From contig LJCX01000028.1 in NCBI GenBank assembly GCA_001298545.1, positions 310,001-374,000 of the forward strand: a stretch of 64,000 nucleotides of DNA, read 5' to 3'. Made by a program: the position numbers and the translations under genes. The stretch comes from Actinobacteria bacterium OV320 (GTDB taxonomy: Bacteria > Actinomycetota > Actinomycetes > Streptomycetales > Streptomycetaceae). Below, in pieces: positions 25,098 through 33,576 of the stretch (position 1 is the first letter of the stretch; the number at the start of each line of letters is the position of its first letter). The notes below the pieces were generated by a model. It made no database searches and was not told where the DNA came from. It saw only the letters and a program-made list of their open reading frames with translations.

Positions 25098-27460
25098 GAC
25101 GAAGGGGACACCTCCGGTGCGGGCGCCGGACTGGACCGGGTCGACAGCAACGCCCTTACGACACCGGCCCGTTCGAGAGTGATGCGTCCGGCACCCGTTT
25201 CCGCCCGCACCTTCAGGCGTTCGGCCACGGGGCCGGTGACGGCCAGCGGTACGCCCGACACCGTCACGCGCAGGGTGTCCCGCCGTCGCCTCAGTGTGAC
25301 CCGGGCCGGTCCTCGATCGCCCGCGCCGAGCGCGGCCTCGACGATCCGGTACGCCGACAGGGCCACAGCGGGCGGCAGGTCCCGCGCGGCCTCCGGCAGG
25401 CCCCGCAGGGTCACGTCCCGCCCGGCCGCGCGCACGGTCCGGCACAGCGTGCCGAGATCCGCGACGGTGGGCGCCGGAGCCAGTCCGTGCCCGGGATCCT
25501 CCGACTCGCCCAGGCTGTGCAGGAGTTCACGCATGGCGGCGAGTGCCGACCGGGCCTCGGCGGCCACCGCCTCCAGCCGCCCCTGCCGGGCCTGTTCGAC
25601 CAGTGCCGCCGTGCGGCGCAGGACGGCGTCCCGCAACTTCGCCGCCAGCCGGTGCCGTTCGGCGTCCGCGGCCCGTTCCGCGTGCCACAGCGCGCCCGCC
25701 AACGCGAAGTCGTCCAGGGCCAGGATCCGCAGCCGTCGGCGCCGCACGGCGAGCCCGGCACCCCACAGGCCGGCGAACACCGCGCCCAGCACCATCGCCA
25801 ACGGCACGAACATCACCACGGCGGTGGGCCACATCGACTCCTCGCCCGACAACGAGCCGTCCGCGCCCGCCGTCGCGACCAGGGTCCCGGAGAGCGAGAT
25901 CGCCGCCGCGCCCCACGCGGGCCAGGTAGGGGCGGCGCCCCGGCCGTAGACCGCCACCGCGTACACCGCCGGCAGCTCCGCGAGCGCTCCGCCGGCGAAG
26001 AACACGAACACCCGCGACGGCAGCCCGGCCCCGGCGACCGCCACCGGCCACAGCCACGACGTGGCCAGCACGCCGAGAAGCGCCGGCCACGGGGCACGCC
26101 GTCGCCACAGCAGCGGCACCGCGTGAGCGGTCAGCAGCACCGCCACGACGAGCAGGCCGGGCACCGCGGCACGCAGGCTCGCGCCCGTCCACTCCTCCGC
26201 CGTGACCAGGGCGAACACCAGGGGAAGGAGCGTCGCCGTGCACACCAGCGCGGGATCGGCCAGCCGCTGTTCCCGCAGCACGTCGCGCCGGCCCGCGCCC
26301 TCGGGCGGACCCCACGGCCCCGTGACGTCGGGCAGGGTGGCCCGGACCCGCCAGCCACCGCCGGGTGCGGGGCCGGCCGTCAGTTCCCCGCCGACGGCCG
26401 CGGCCCGCTCCTTCATCCCCGTGACACCGCGTCCCGACCCCAGCCCGCCGACAGCATCGACGGCGTCGACGCCGTCCGATGCCGAGCCGCGCGGGGGAGC
26501 ATTGTCGACGCACAGTTCCAGGACGCCCTCCCCGCGCAGGACGCTGACGTGCGCGGCGGAGCCCGGGGCGTGCCGCAGGGCGTTCGTCAGGGCCTCGCGG
26601 ACGATCCCGTGGACCGCCTCGGCCGCCGGTCCGGCCAGGTCGTCGGGGAGCACGGCGTCGATCGGACGCCCCAACCGGCCGAATCCGGCGATGAGTTCCT
26701 CGATGCGCGCGGTCATCGGAGGGGGAGCCGGACGGTCGGCGTCGCGCAGCAGGCCGACGAGCCGTCGCAGCGCCGTCAGGGTCTCGGTGCCGGTGCGCTC
26801 GGCGAACGACAACGCCTCGGCCGTCAGCTCGGGCCTGCTGTCGCCGAATCTTCGCGCGGCGTCGGCGGTGATGACGACCGAAGTCAGGTGATGGGCGCTC
26901 ACATCGTGCAGTTCACGGGCCAGCCGCCGCCGTTCGGTGTCGCCCGCCAGCCGCCGGGCCTCCTCCGCGCCGGCCAGCAGGCGGGTCGCGAGCGACCGTC
27001 CCCTGAGCCACTGCCGGCGGGCCTCGCCGAGCCCCGCGCAGACGACGTACAGGAGCGCGCCGAGCACCCACTCGGAGGCGAGCGCCGGCCGGACCCCGAC
27101 ATGGACGAGGGACAGGAGCCACTCGGCACCCACGGCCGCGGCGACCGCGCGTACGGTCACGGACACGGGGCAGCGGACCGCGACCGAATACAGCGCGACC
27201 GGCGCACCCACCCCGAAGTAGCCGTCCTGCCAAGCCGTTTGGCCCACCACGAGAGCGCCGAGGGACCAGGCCAGGGCCCGGACCGGCGCCTGCCGTCGAC
27301 GGCCCAGCGCGGCCGTCTCCACGACCAGCGCGCCGAGCACGGCGACGAGTGCCGCCGCCCCGGGCACCGCCTCGCCGGCCGGCCCGGCTCCGGGCCACAG
27401 CCAGGCGATCTGTCCGGCCGCGAGCAGTGCGGGGAGCAGCCAGTTGCGTATCGTCTCCAT
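25088..27460 (-). CDS. Double-module DesK-type sensor kinase, second module degenerate, no partner regulator
   Basis: 790 residues. Module 1 has about five membrane helices (1-145), a HisKA_3 box RRRLARELHDVSAHHLTSVV with His185, and an ATPase domain with EALTNALRHAPG and GRGVTGMKERAAAVGG. Module 2 repeats the plan. It has five or six helices (about 385-545), then ERHRLAAKLRDAVLRRTAALV, where the phospho-acceptor His is replaced, and AYRIVEAALGAGDRGPARV, where the Asn of the ATP-binding N-box is lost. Module 2 is probably a regulatory pseudokinase. The stop overlaps a regulator stub (GTGA). Divergent from a CPBP protease; start ATG 27460 has a weak ribosome site. Confidence 0.85.
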   Translation of the reverse strand: METIRNWLLPALLAAGQIAWLWPGAGPAGEAVPGAAALVAVLGALVVETAALGRRRQAPVRALAWSLGALVVGQTAWQDGYFGVGAPVALYSVAVRCPVSVTVRAVAAAVGAEWLLSLVHVGVRPALASEWVLGALLYVVCAGLGEARRQWLRGRSLATRLLAGAEEARRLAGDTERRRLARELHDVSAHHLTSVVITADAARRFGDSRPELTAEALSFAERTGTETLTALRRLVGLLRDADRPAPPPMTARIEELIAGFGRLGRPIDAVLPDDLAGPAAEAVHGIVREALTNALRHAPGSAAHVSVLRGEGVLELCVDNAPPRGSASDGVDAVDAVGGLGSGRGVTGMKERAAAVGGELTAGPAPGGGWRVRATLPDVTGPWGPPEGAGRRDVLREQRLADPALVCTATLLPLVFALVTAEEWTGASLRAAVPGLLVVAVLLTAHAVPLLWRRRAPWPALLGVLATSWLWPVAVAGAGLPSRVFVFFAGGALAELPAVYAVAVYGRGAAPTWPAWGAAAISLSGTLVATAGADGSLSGEESMWPTAVVMFVPLAMVLGAVFAGLWGAGLAVRRRRLRILALDDFALAGALWHAERAADAERHRLAAKLRDAVLRRTAALVEQARQGRLEAVAAEARSALAAMRELLHSLGESEDPGHGLAPAPTVADLGTLCRTVRAAGRDVTLRGLPEAARDLPPAVALSAYRIVEAALGAGDRGPARVTLRRRRDTLRVTVSGVPLAVTGPVAERLKVRAETGAGRITLERAGVVRALLSTRSSPAPAPEVSPSSPA

Positions 27461-27519
27461 CTCGGCACGAGCGTAGGGCGGGGTGCGGCGGCGCGGTACC
27501 GGCCCCAGGGAGGAGGCCG

Positions 27520-27547
27520 CTCTCCATCCTCCGGCAGAGGCGCCGTT
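27520..27547. promoter_or_regulatory. Conserved element between the orphan kinase and CPBP genes
   Basis: CTCTCCATCCTCCGGCAGAG followed by GCGCCGTTC. The right 21 bases differ at three positions from 44,376-44,396 in the orphan-regulator locus. Candidate binding site for the NarL-type regulators. Confidence 0.6.
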
Positions 27548-27597
27548 CGTGCCCGCGGCCGATGTGGGGACACGGGCCCGCGGGGAGGCTTGTCGCC

Positions 27598-28761
27598 ATG
27601 ACGCATCCGCTCGCCGCCCCGGTGCCCGCGCTCCTGCCCGAACTGCTCCCCTATCACCGCATGGCCCGCGTCTCGGCACGTCACCGATGGTGGCGGCCCG
27701 TGCTCGGCACCGGGTTCGTGGCCGTGGCGTGCGTGCTGGTGGCCGGACTGCTCTACGCCCTCGGCTCCGCCCTGGGAGCGGCCAGGGGCTACCCCGAAGC
27801 CGCCGACGGCACCGTCGAGTTCGGCCCCGTCCCGGGCACCGCCCTCGACCTGCTGGCGATCGCCTCCGCCATACCTGTCGTCCTGCTCGCGGTGCGCTGG
27901 GCCGGCCGTCGCCCGGCGGGCACGGTCTCGTCCGTGACGGGCGGACTGCGGTGGCCCTGGCTGGGGCGGTGCGTGCTGGTGGCCCTCCCGGTTCTCGCCG
28001 TGACCACCGGGGCCATGCTCCTGCTGCCCACGGACGATGCCGCGCCGTCGCGATGGGCGGGCTGGGAGGTCTTCGGCCCGGCCCTCGCCATGCTGGTGGT
28101 CCTGGTACCGCTGCAGGCGGCCGCCGAGGAGTACGTCTTCCGCGGCTGGCTCACGCAGGCGGTCGGCGCCTTCCTGCGCTCTCCCTGGTGGGCGCTCGTG
28201 CCCCAGGCCGTCCTGTTCGCCGCCGCCCACGGCTGGGGGACCCCGTGGGGCTTCGCCGACCTGGCCCTGTACGGGGTGGTCGCGGGCCGGCTCACCGTAC
28301 GCACCGGCGGGCTGGAGGCGGCCATCGGCCTGCACGCCGTGAACAACCTCCTGGCCTTCGGTGTCTCGGCCGCCGTCGTCGACGGCCTCAAGAGCGACGA
28401 CACCGCTGCGGACGCTCCCTGGCAGGTCGTGGCCCTCGACCTGGTCGGCATCGCCCTGTACGCGGCGGCCGTCCTCTGGCTGGCGCGTCGCCACCCGCCG
28501 ACCCGCACCGTCCCCGCACCGGCACCGGCACCGGCACCGGTCCCGCCGCCGTGGCCCTTCCCCGGCCCGCACCCCCAGGCCCACGCCGCTCACGTCCCTG
28601 TCTCCTGGGCCCCTGTGCCTGCGCCGCTCCCCGGGTCTGGGTATGCGCCTGTGCCCGGCCCCGTCCCGTACGCCGACCGCACGGACGCGCCGGGTCTGGC
28701 CCCGGGTGCGGCTCCCCGCACCGCACCTCCGCCCGGCGACACCGGCCTGCCCCCGCGCTGA
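27598..28761 (+). CDS. CPBP-family intramembrane metalloprotease
   Basis: 387 residues with about eight hydrophobic helices and the three diagnostic motifs: EEYVFRG (EExxxR), FAAAHG (FxxxH) and HAVNN (HxxxN). The catalytic metal site is thus complete. The C-terminal 90 residues are a Pro/Ala-rich cytoplasmic or external tail. Family members process prenylated peptides, membrane anti-sigma factors or bacteriocins; the substrate here is unknown. ATG 27598 follows GGGGAGG. Divergent from the double-module kinase, hence a likely regulatory target of that system. Confidence 0.88.
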   Translation: MTHPLAAPVPALLPELLPYHRMARVSARHRWWRPVLGTGFVAVACVLVAGLLYALGSALGAARGYPEAADGTVEFGPVPGTALDLLAIASAIPVVLLAVRWAGRRPAGTVSSVTGGLRWPWLGRCVLVALPVLAVTTGAMLLLPTDDAAPSRWAGWEVFGPALAMLVVLVPLQAAAEEYVFRGWLTQAVGAFLRSPWWALVPQAVLFAAAHGWGTPWGFADLALYGVVAGRLTVRTGGLEAAIGLHAVNNLLAFGVSAAVVDGLKSDDTAADAPWQVVALDLVGIALYAAAVLWLARRHPPTRTVPAPAPAPAPVPPPWPFPGPHPQAHAAHVPVSWAPVPAPLPGSGYAPVPGPVPYADRTDAPGLAPGAAPRTAPPPGDTGLPPR

Positions 28762-28781
28762 GAGTCGGGTCGGACCTCGAA

Positions 28782-28803
28782 GTTGCTTGATCCGCAAAGC
28801 AAC
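28782..28803 (+). terminator. Weak hairpin after the CPBP gene
   Basis: GTTGCTT and AAGCAAC, 7-bp arms, 8-base loop, 21 bp past the stop. Modest stability for this GC content; could instead be an operator for the next gene. Confidence 0.35.
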
Positions 28804-28913
28804 TGACGGTCCGTCGACATGGGAGCGCGTCGGAAGGGCACTCGGAGGAGCAAGTCGAAAGTGAGGAGCGCGAGGCCCGTTCGGTCCGTGCAACCGACAA
28901 CCGGGAGTATTCG

Positions 28914-29201
28914 ATGACGAGTTACGGCAGCTCTTCCACCGCGTCCTCGGGATCACGCGCCAACGGCCTGGCGATCGCGAGCCTCTGCTGCGGCATCGTC
29001 GGACTGTTCATCCTGAACATCGTCCTGGGGCCGCTGGCCATCGTCTTCGGCGCCGTCGCCCGTCGCCGGGCGGCGGTCAGGAACGGCGCCGGAATGGCGC
29101 AGGCCGGCATCATTCTCGGCATCGTGGACGTGGTGCTGTGGATCGTGCTGCTGGCCGTCGCCGCCAGCAACGGCGGATTCAGCTGGTACGTGGGCGGCTG
29201 A
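28914..29201 (+). CDS. DUF4190-type small membrane protein
   Basis: 95 residues, two hydrophobic hairpins: GLAIASLCCGIVGLFILNIVLGPLAIVFGAVAR and GMAQAGIILGIVDVVLWIVLLAVAA. The N-LAIASLxxGIxG pattern followed by a second glycine-rich helix is the DUF4190 signature. The N-terminus is Ser/Gly-rich and presumably cytoplasmic. GGGAG lies 7 bases before the ATG. Function unknown; not obviously in an operon with either neighbour. Confidence 0.85.
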   Translation: MTSYGSSSTASSGSRANGLAIASLCCGIVGLFILNIVLGPLAIVFGAVARRRAAVRNGAGMAQAGIILGIVDVVLWIVLLAVAASNGGFSWYVGG

Positions 29202-29349
29202 CCTGCGGGGACACGCGGCGGTCGGCGGTTCGGGGGTCCGAGGCCCGAGTCCGTGGTCCGGGGAGGCATCACCGTGGCCGCCATCGCCGCGAAGTCCGAT
29301 ATGTCCTCTATCTACGCATAGGCGGTGCCCGGCCGGATACCCGTACGGC

Positions 29350-30411
29350 ATGGCACGGACACTGAAGCCGCACAAGCGGCACGGCGAGCAGACGACGGAC
29401 CGCGAGGGCGGAGCCGGGCAGGATCCGGTCGCCGCCGGTCCGGACGAGCAGGTGGAGCGGCAGGCCCCTGACAAGCCCACGGACCTGCCCAAACGCTCCT
29501 GGGGAGCGGTACTGAAAGGCACCCTGAAGGAGTTCAAGAAGGATGAGCTGGCCGACCGAGCGGCGGCCCTGACCTACTACTCGATCCTGGCGCTGTTCCC
29601 CGCGCTGCTGGCACTGGTGTCGCTGCTGGGGATCGTCGGACAGTCGGCCACCCAGGCGGTCCTGGACAACATCCAGAAACTCGCGCCGGGCGCGGCTCAG
29701 GACGTTCTGCGCAGCGCGGTGCAGCAGATGCAGGGCAAGGGCGGGGTCGGCTCGGTCATGGCGATCGTCGGTCTGGTGCTGGCGGTGTGGTCGGCGTCCG
29801 GCTATGTCGCCGCGTTCATCCGCAGCGCCAACGCGGTCTACGACATCCCCGAGGGCCGTCCGGTGTGGAAAGTGCTGCCGGTGCGGGTCGGCGTGACCGT
29901 CGTACTGATGGTCATGGCGGTGATCAGCGCGCTGATCGTGGTGTTCACCGGCAGCCTGGCCCGGCAGGTCGGCACCACCCTCGGGGTCGGCGACACGGCG
30001 CTCACCGTCTGGTCGATCGCCAAGTGGCCGGTGCTGGTGGTCCTGGTCACGGTGATGATCGCGGTCCTGTACTGGGCCACTCCGAACGCACGCGTGCGCG
30101 GCTTCCGCTGGGTCACGCCGGGCAGCTTCCTGGCCCTGCTGATCTGGATGGTCGCGTCCGCCGGGTTCGCGCTGTACGTGGCCAACTTCGGCTCGTACAA
30201 CAAGACCTACGGCACGCTCGCCGGTGTGATCATCTTCCTGGTGTGGTTGTGGATCACCAACCTGGCCATCCTGCTCGGCCTGGAGTTCGACGCGGAAATG
30301 GTCCGCCAGCGCGCAGTCGCCGGTGGCCACCCGGCCGACGAGGAGCCGTACGTCCAGCCGCGCGACACCCAGAAGTGGGACGAGGAGGACCGCCGCCGCC
30401 TAGGGTCCTGA
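29350..30411 (+). CDS. YihY/BrkB-family membrane protein
   Basis: 353 residues. A charged cytoplasmic N-terminus (1-70) precedes the diagnostic DELADRAAALTYYSILALFPALLALVSLLG. About six helices follow with AVYDIPEGRPVWK, PNARVRGFRWVTPGSFLALLIWM and YNKTYGTLAGVIIFLVWLWITNLAILLGLEFDAE, all typical of the family. These proteins were once annotated RNase BN; their real role is unresolved. The C-terminal tail is acidic. No ribosome site is evident at this ATG, so the start is moderately certain. Confidence 0.9.
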   Translation: MARTLKPHKRHGEQTTDREGGAGQDPVAAGPDEQVERQAPDKPTDLPKRSWGAVLKGTLKEFKKDELADRAAALTYYSILALFPALLALVSLLGIVGQSATQAVLDNIQKLAPGAAQDVLRSAVQQMQGKGGVGSVMAIVGLVLAVWSASGYVAAFIRSANAVYDIPEGRPVWKVLPVRVGVTVVLMVMAVISALIVVFTGSLARQVGTTLGVGDTALTVWSIAKWPVLVVLVTVMIAVLYWATPNARVRGFRWVTPGSFLALLIWMVASAGFALYVANFGSYNKTYGTLAGVIIFLVWLWITNLAILLGLEFDAEMVRQRAVAGGHPADEEPYVQPRDTQKWDEEDRRRLGS

Positions 30412-30436
30412 CCCGGCGGCGGAGGCCCAGGGCGCC

Positions 30437-30485
30437 GGCGCAGGCCACACAGGGGCAGGCCCCACAGGTGCAGGCCACACAGGTG
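30437..30485. repeat. Imperfect 15-bp direct repeats between convergent genes
   Basis: CAGGCCACACAGGTG-like units occur three times in tandem with small changes. The BrkB-FUSC intergenic region shows no clear terminator hairpin. Confidence 0.6.
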
Positions 30486-30537
30486 CGGGCGGCCGCGCGA
30501 GTCGCGGCGGTTCTCGAAGACGGCGTGAGCGGGGGCG

Positions 30538-31692
30538 TCAGTCCCGGGCGAGCTGGTCGGCCAGGCGGTGTGCCTGGGCCAGCAGCGTTCCGTACGTCAC
30601 CAGCGCGTCCGGGTCGTCGGTCACGGCTCCCGGCAACTGCCGGCGGAACTCGTCGAGAGTGCGGTGGAGCTCCTCGACCGCCTCGCGCAGTCGCTCCGCC
30701 GCACGGTCGTCGGAGCCGCCCGGGGCGAACCGGGTCCGACCGTACAGCCGGACCGCGCGGGCCGTGTGGCGCAGGAAGTCCGCGTAGGCGTGGGTGATAC
30801 CGGCGGGCGGCCGGGCCCCCTCCCCGCGCTCCGCGATCTCCCACACGGTCCGGGTCACCCCCACCGTGTGGACGGCGACGTGGTCGAGCACGACCAGCGC
30901 GTCGTCGTAGGCCTTGCCGGGCGAGGAAGGGGGCCGCGTGCGGCGCCCCCGCGGATTGCCGCGCATGCTCTCCCGGCTCCAGCCGATCGCCGACCGCGCC
31001 TGGTCGACGAGCCGGCCCAGCCGCAGGGCCCGCTCGTGCCGGCTCCCGGCCGCCTGCCCGTCCCACTCGCCGTCGGCCAGACCGTCGGCCACCGCGTCCA
31101 GGATCTCCTGCGCCTCACGAGCCGCGTCCTCCAGCGCGGCGCGGGCGTCGCGCAGGTACACCGGCGGCCGGATCAGCACGTTGACCGCCACCCCGACCAC
31201 CGCGCCGAAGACCGCCTCCGCGATGCGGGCGGCCGACGAGACGACACTCACCTGGCCACCGGTCAGCACGAAGAGCGCACCGGTGGCGGCGTAGACGCCC
31301 TGGCTCCCCAGCCGCTGCCACTGCCCGAGCAGCAGCACCGCCGGAAGGACCAGGGCCATGGCGGCCATCGTGCTGCCCAGCAGCAGCGCCCCGGCTGTCG
31401 CCACCGCCGTACCCACCGCGATCGCCGCGAGCTGCTGGAGCCCGTGCGCGACGGACCGGTACACGGTCGCCTCCACCAGCACGACGGCGACCCACGGCGC
31501 GACGAACGCCATCGGCGCCTCGAGCCACCAGCCCACGACCGCCCACGCCAGCCAGGCGGCCAGCGCCGCCTTGCCCGCCTGCACCGCCAGGTCCCGCTCC
31601 CGGCCCGGCCCCTCCCCCGCCCGCCGCACCGCGGCCACGACGGAACCGGCCCACCGCCGAACAACCCATGTCGCCCTACGCGTCCACTCCAT
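30538..31692 (-). CDS. FUSC-family (aromatic acid exporter-like) membrane protein
   Basis: 384 residues. AVQAGKAALAAWLAWAVVGWWLEAPMAFVAPWVAVVLVEATVYRSV is the first helix pair with the FUSC-type signature, followed by four more helices to about residue 175. The C-terminal half is a helical cytoplasmic domain (YLRDARAALEDAAREAQEILDAVADGL). Related proteins export aromatic carboxylates in enterobacteria; the substrate here is unknown. ATG 31692 (MEWTRRATWVV) is preferred over an upstream ATG. Divergent from the FAD/Rieske gene. Confidence 0.82.
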   Translation of the reverse strand: MEWTRRATWVVRRWAGSVVAAVRRAGEGPGRERDLAVQAGKAALAAWLAWAVVGWWLEAPMAFVAPWVAVVLVEATVYRSVAHGLQQLAAIAVGTAVATAGALLLGSTMAAMALVLPAVLLLGQWQRLGSQGVYAATGALFVLTGGQVSVVSSAARIAEAVFGAVVGVAVNVLIRPPVYLRDARAALEDAAREAQEILDAVADGLADGEWDGQAAGSRHERALRLGRLVDQARSAIGWSRESMRGNPRGRRTRPPSSPGKAYDDALVVLDHVAVHTVGVTRTVWEIAERGEGARPPAGITHAYADFLRHTARAVRLYGRTRFAPGGSDDRAAERLREAVEELHRTLDEFRRQLPGAVTDDPDALVTYGTLLAQAHRLADQLARD

Positions 31693-31746
31693 GCCACAGC
31701 GAGTTCCACACCAGGGGCAAGACGCACCCACCGTTCAGCGGGCCGA

Positions 31747-31790
31747 GCCGGGTTCACCGGGCCGGATGGCCGGGTTCACCGGGCCGGATG
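31747..31790 (+). promoter_or_regulatory. 22-bp perfect tandem duplication carrying GTTCACC, possible PHO-box-like site
   Basis: Two adjacent identical 22-bp units (31747-31768, 31769-31790), each containing GGTTCACCGGG. The GTTCACC cores are exactly two 11-bp turns apart. It lies 40-80 bp before the FAD/Rieske gene. PhoP boxes use GTTCA-type 11-bp units, but here every second unit is weak. Confidence 0.45.
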
Positions 31791-31818
31791 CGTACCCGAC
31801 AGGAAGGAATACCCACAC

Positions 31819-31872
31819 ATGAGGGCGCAATGTCGCGTATCACCGCGTCCTGCGGGCACTCGGCCGCCATGA
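31819..31872 (+). CDS. Possible 17-codon leader peptide
   Basis: ATG 31819 follows AGGAAGGAA and opens a frame reading MRAQCRVSPRPAGTRPP. Its stop (TGA 31870-31872) overlaps an in-frame ATG of the downstream gene (31869). This arrangement could couple or attenuate translation. It may equally be chance, because a second plausible start with GAGGG lies at 31830. Confidence 0.3.
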   Translation: MRAQCRVSPRPAGTRPP

Positions 31873-33401
31873 ACGCCGAGACAGGAACCCAGGGCTCCTA
31901 CTGGCTGGAGACCGCGCCGCCCGGCGCCCCGGCTCCGCCGCCCTCCGGTGACCTCACCGTCGACGTCGCCGTGATCGGCGCCGGCATCGCCGGGCTCAGC
32001 ACGGCCTGGGAGCTGGTCCGGCAGGGACGCGAGGTGGCGGTGCTGGAGGCCGACCGGATCGCCGCCGGGGTCAGCGGCCACACGACGGCCAAGCTGACCG
32101 CCCAGCACACCCTGATCTACGACCACCTGCGGCGCACCCGCGGCCCCGAGGGCGCCGCCCTGTACGCGCGCTCGCAGACCGAGGCGATCGGGCACGCCGC
32201 CGAGATCGTCGCGGAACTCGGCGTCGACTGCGCGTGGGAGGAGGCGGCGGCCTTCACCTACGCCGAGGATCGCCGGCACGTCGCGGAACTGCGGGCGGAG
32301 GCCGAGGCCGCACGTGAGGCGGGACTGCCGGCCGAGTTCGTGACCGAGACCGAGCTGCCCTTCGCGGTCGCCGGCGCCGTCCGGGTGAGCGGACAGGCCC
32401 AGTTCCATCCCCGCAAGTACCTGCTGGCGCTCACCGACGACCTGCTCCGGCGGGGCGGCACGGTGTACGAGGGAACACGGGTCGTCGGCCTCACCGAGGG
32501 CGAACCCTGCGTGCTGCGCACCGAAGCCGGTGTGTCGATCCGCGCCCGCGAGGTCGTGGTCGCCACGCACCACCCCGTCTTCGACCGGGCCCTGCTGTTC
32601 ACCCGGCTCAGCCCACGCCGTGAGCTCGTCGTCGCGGCGACCATCGACGAGGACCGCGCCCCGCGCGACATGTACATCACGCCGGAACGGGCCACCCGCT
32701 CCGTGCGCACCGCCCCGTACCGCGACGGCAAGCGCCTGCTGATCGTCACCGGGGAACACTTCACCCCCGGCACCGCCGACGCCGAGGAGAGGTTCGCCCG
32801 GCTGTCCGCCTGGGCCGACGACCGCTTCGCCGGTCTCACCTTCACCCATCGCTGGGCCACCCAGGACAACGACTCCACCGACTCCGTGCCTCTGGTCGGA
32901 CCGCTCCACCCCGGCAGCCGGCACACCTATGTGGCCACCGGCTTCGGCGGCTGGGGCATGAGCGGCGGCATCATGGCGGGCCGTCTGCTCGGCGACCTGA
33001 TCAACGGCCGCGAGTCCGCCTGGAGCGGCCTCTACGATCCGCGCCGCCTGGCGTCCGTGGTCCGCGAGGGGACCACGTTCCTGAAACACCAGGCCCAGGT
33101 CGCCCGGCACTTCATCGGCGACCGGCTGCCTGCCGTGACGGCCCCCGCGCCGGACGACATCCCCCGGGGCCACGGCGCCGTGCTGCGCCTGGGCGGACGG
33201 CAGTACGCCGTCCACCGGGACGCGAACGGCGTACTCCAGGCGGTCTCGGCGCGCTGCACCCACCTGGGCTGCATCGTCTCCTTCAACCACGGCGAGCAGG
33301 CCTGGGAGTGCCCCTGCCACGGCTCCCGCTTCGCCCCGGACGGACAGGTCCTGCAAGGCCCGGCGGTGCGCCCGCTGGAGAAGCGCGACCTTCCGGAGTA
33401 G
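31830..33401 (+). CDS. FAD-dependent oxidoreductase with C-terminal Rieske domain
   Basis: 523 residues. The DAO-type FAD fold starts VDVAVIGAGIAGLSTAWELVRQG. SVPLVGPLHPGSRHTYVATGFGGWGMSGG is the C-terminal FAD-contact region. The last 90 residues are a Rieske 2Fe-2S domain with CTHLGC and CPCHGSRF (Cys/His pairs complete). The architecture matches glycine-oxidase-like/YhfW proteins, whose substrate is unknown. Start uncertain: 31830 (GAGGG 4-5 bases upstream) or ATG 31869. Possible phosphate-type repeats precede it. Confidence 0.88.
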   Translation: MSRITASCGHSAAMNAETGTQGSYWLETAPPGAPAPPPSGDLTVDVAVIGAGIAGLSTAWELVRQGREVAVLEADRIAAGVSGHTTAKLTAQHTLIYDHLRRTRGPEGAALYARSQTEAIGHAAEIVAELGVDCAWEEAAAFTYAEDRRHVAELRAEAEAAREAGLPAEFVTETELPFAVAGAVRVSGQAQFHPRKYLLALTDDLLRRGGTVYEGTRVVGLTEGEPCVLRTEAGVSIRAREVVVATHHPVFDRALLFTRLSPRRELVVAATIDEDRAPRDMYITPERATRSVRTAPYRDGKRLLIVTGEHFTPGTADAEERFARLSAWADDRFAGLTFTHRWATQDNDSTDSVPLVGPLHPGSRHTYVATGFGGWGMSGGIMAGRLLGDLINGRESAWSGLYDPRRLASVVREGTTFLKHQAQVARHFIGDRLPAVTAPAPDDIPRGHGAVLRLGGRQYAVHRDANGVLQAVSARCTHLGCIVSFNHGEQAWECPCHGSRFAPDGQVLQGPAVRPLEKRDLPE

Positions 33402-33457
33402 CGGCACCCGCGGGAGCCAGTCCCCGCGTTCACCGTCCCCACGCCAACCGTCGCCGC

Positions 33458-33501
33458 GTTCACTTCGAGTTCACCCCCGGTACTAACACTGTTCAGAGAC
33501 G
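33458..33501 (+). promoter_or_regulatory. PHO-box-like 11-bp direct repeats
   Basis: Four consecutive 11-bp units: GTTCACTTCGA (33458), GTTCACCCCCG (33469), GTACTAACACT (33480, weak) and GTTCAGAGACG (33491). Three of four carry the GTTCA core known for Streptomyces PhoP direct-repeat units. Located 76-119 bp before the VTC gene. Confidence 0.75.
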
Positions 33502-33576
33502 CCCCTCATCGGCCTTTCATCTCTTACCTGTTTCTTACAGGGATGTGACTGATCGCCGACGATCTGAAGGGACGTC

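Noticed and set aside
25088..27679. Longer kinase start at 27679
   Set aside because: The extra N-terminal 73 residues are Arg/Pro-rich, overlap the divergent CPBP start and the shared operator element, and precede a clean membrane segment starting at ATG 27460.
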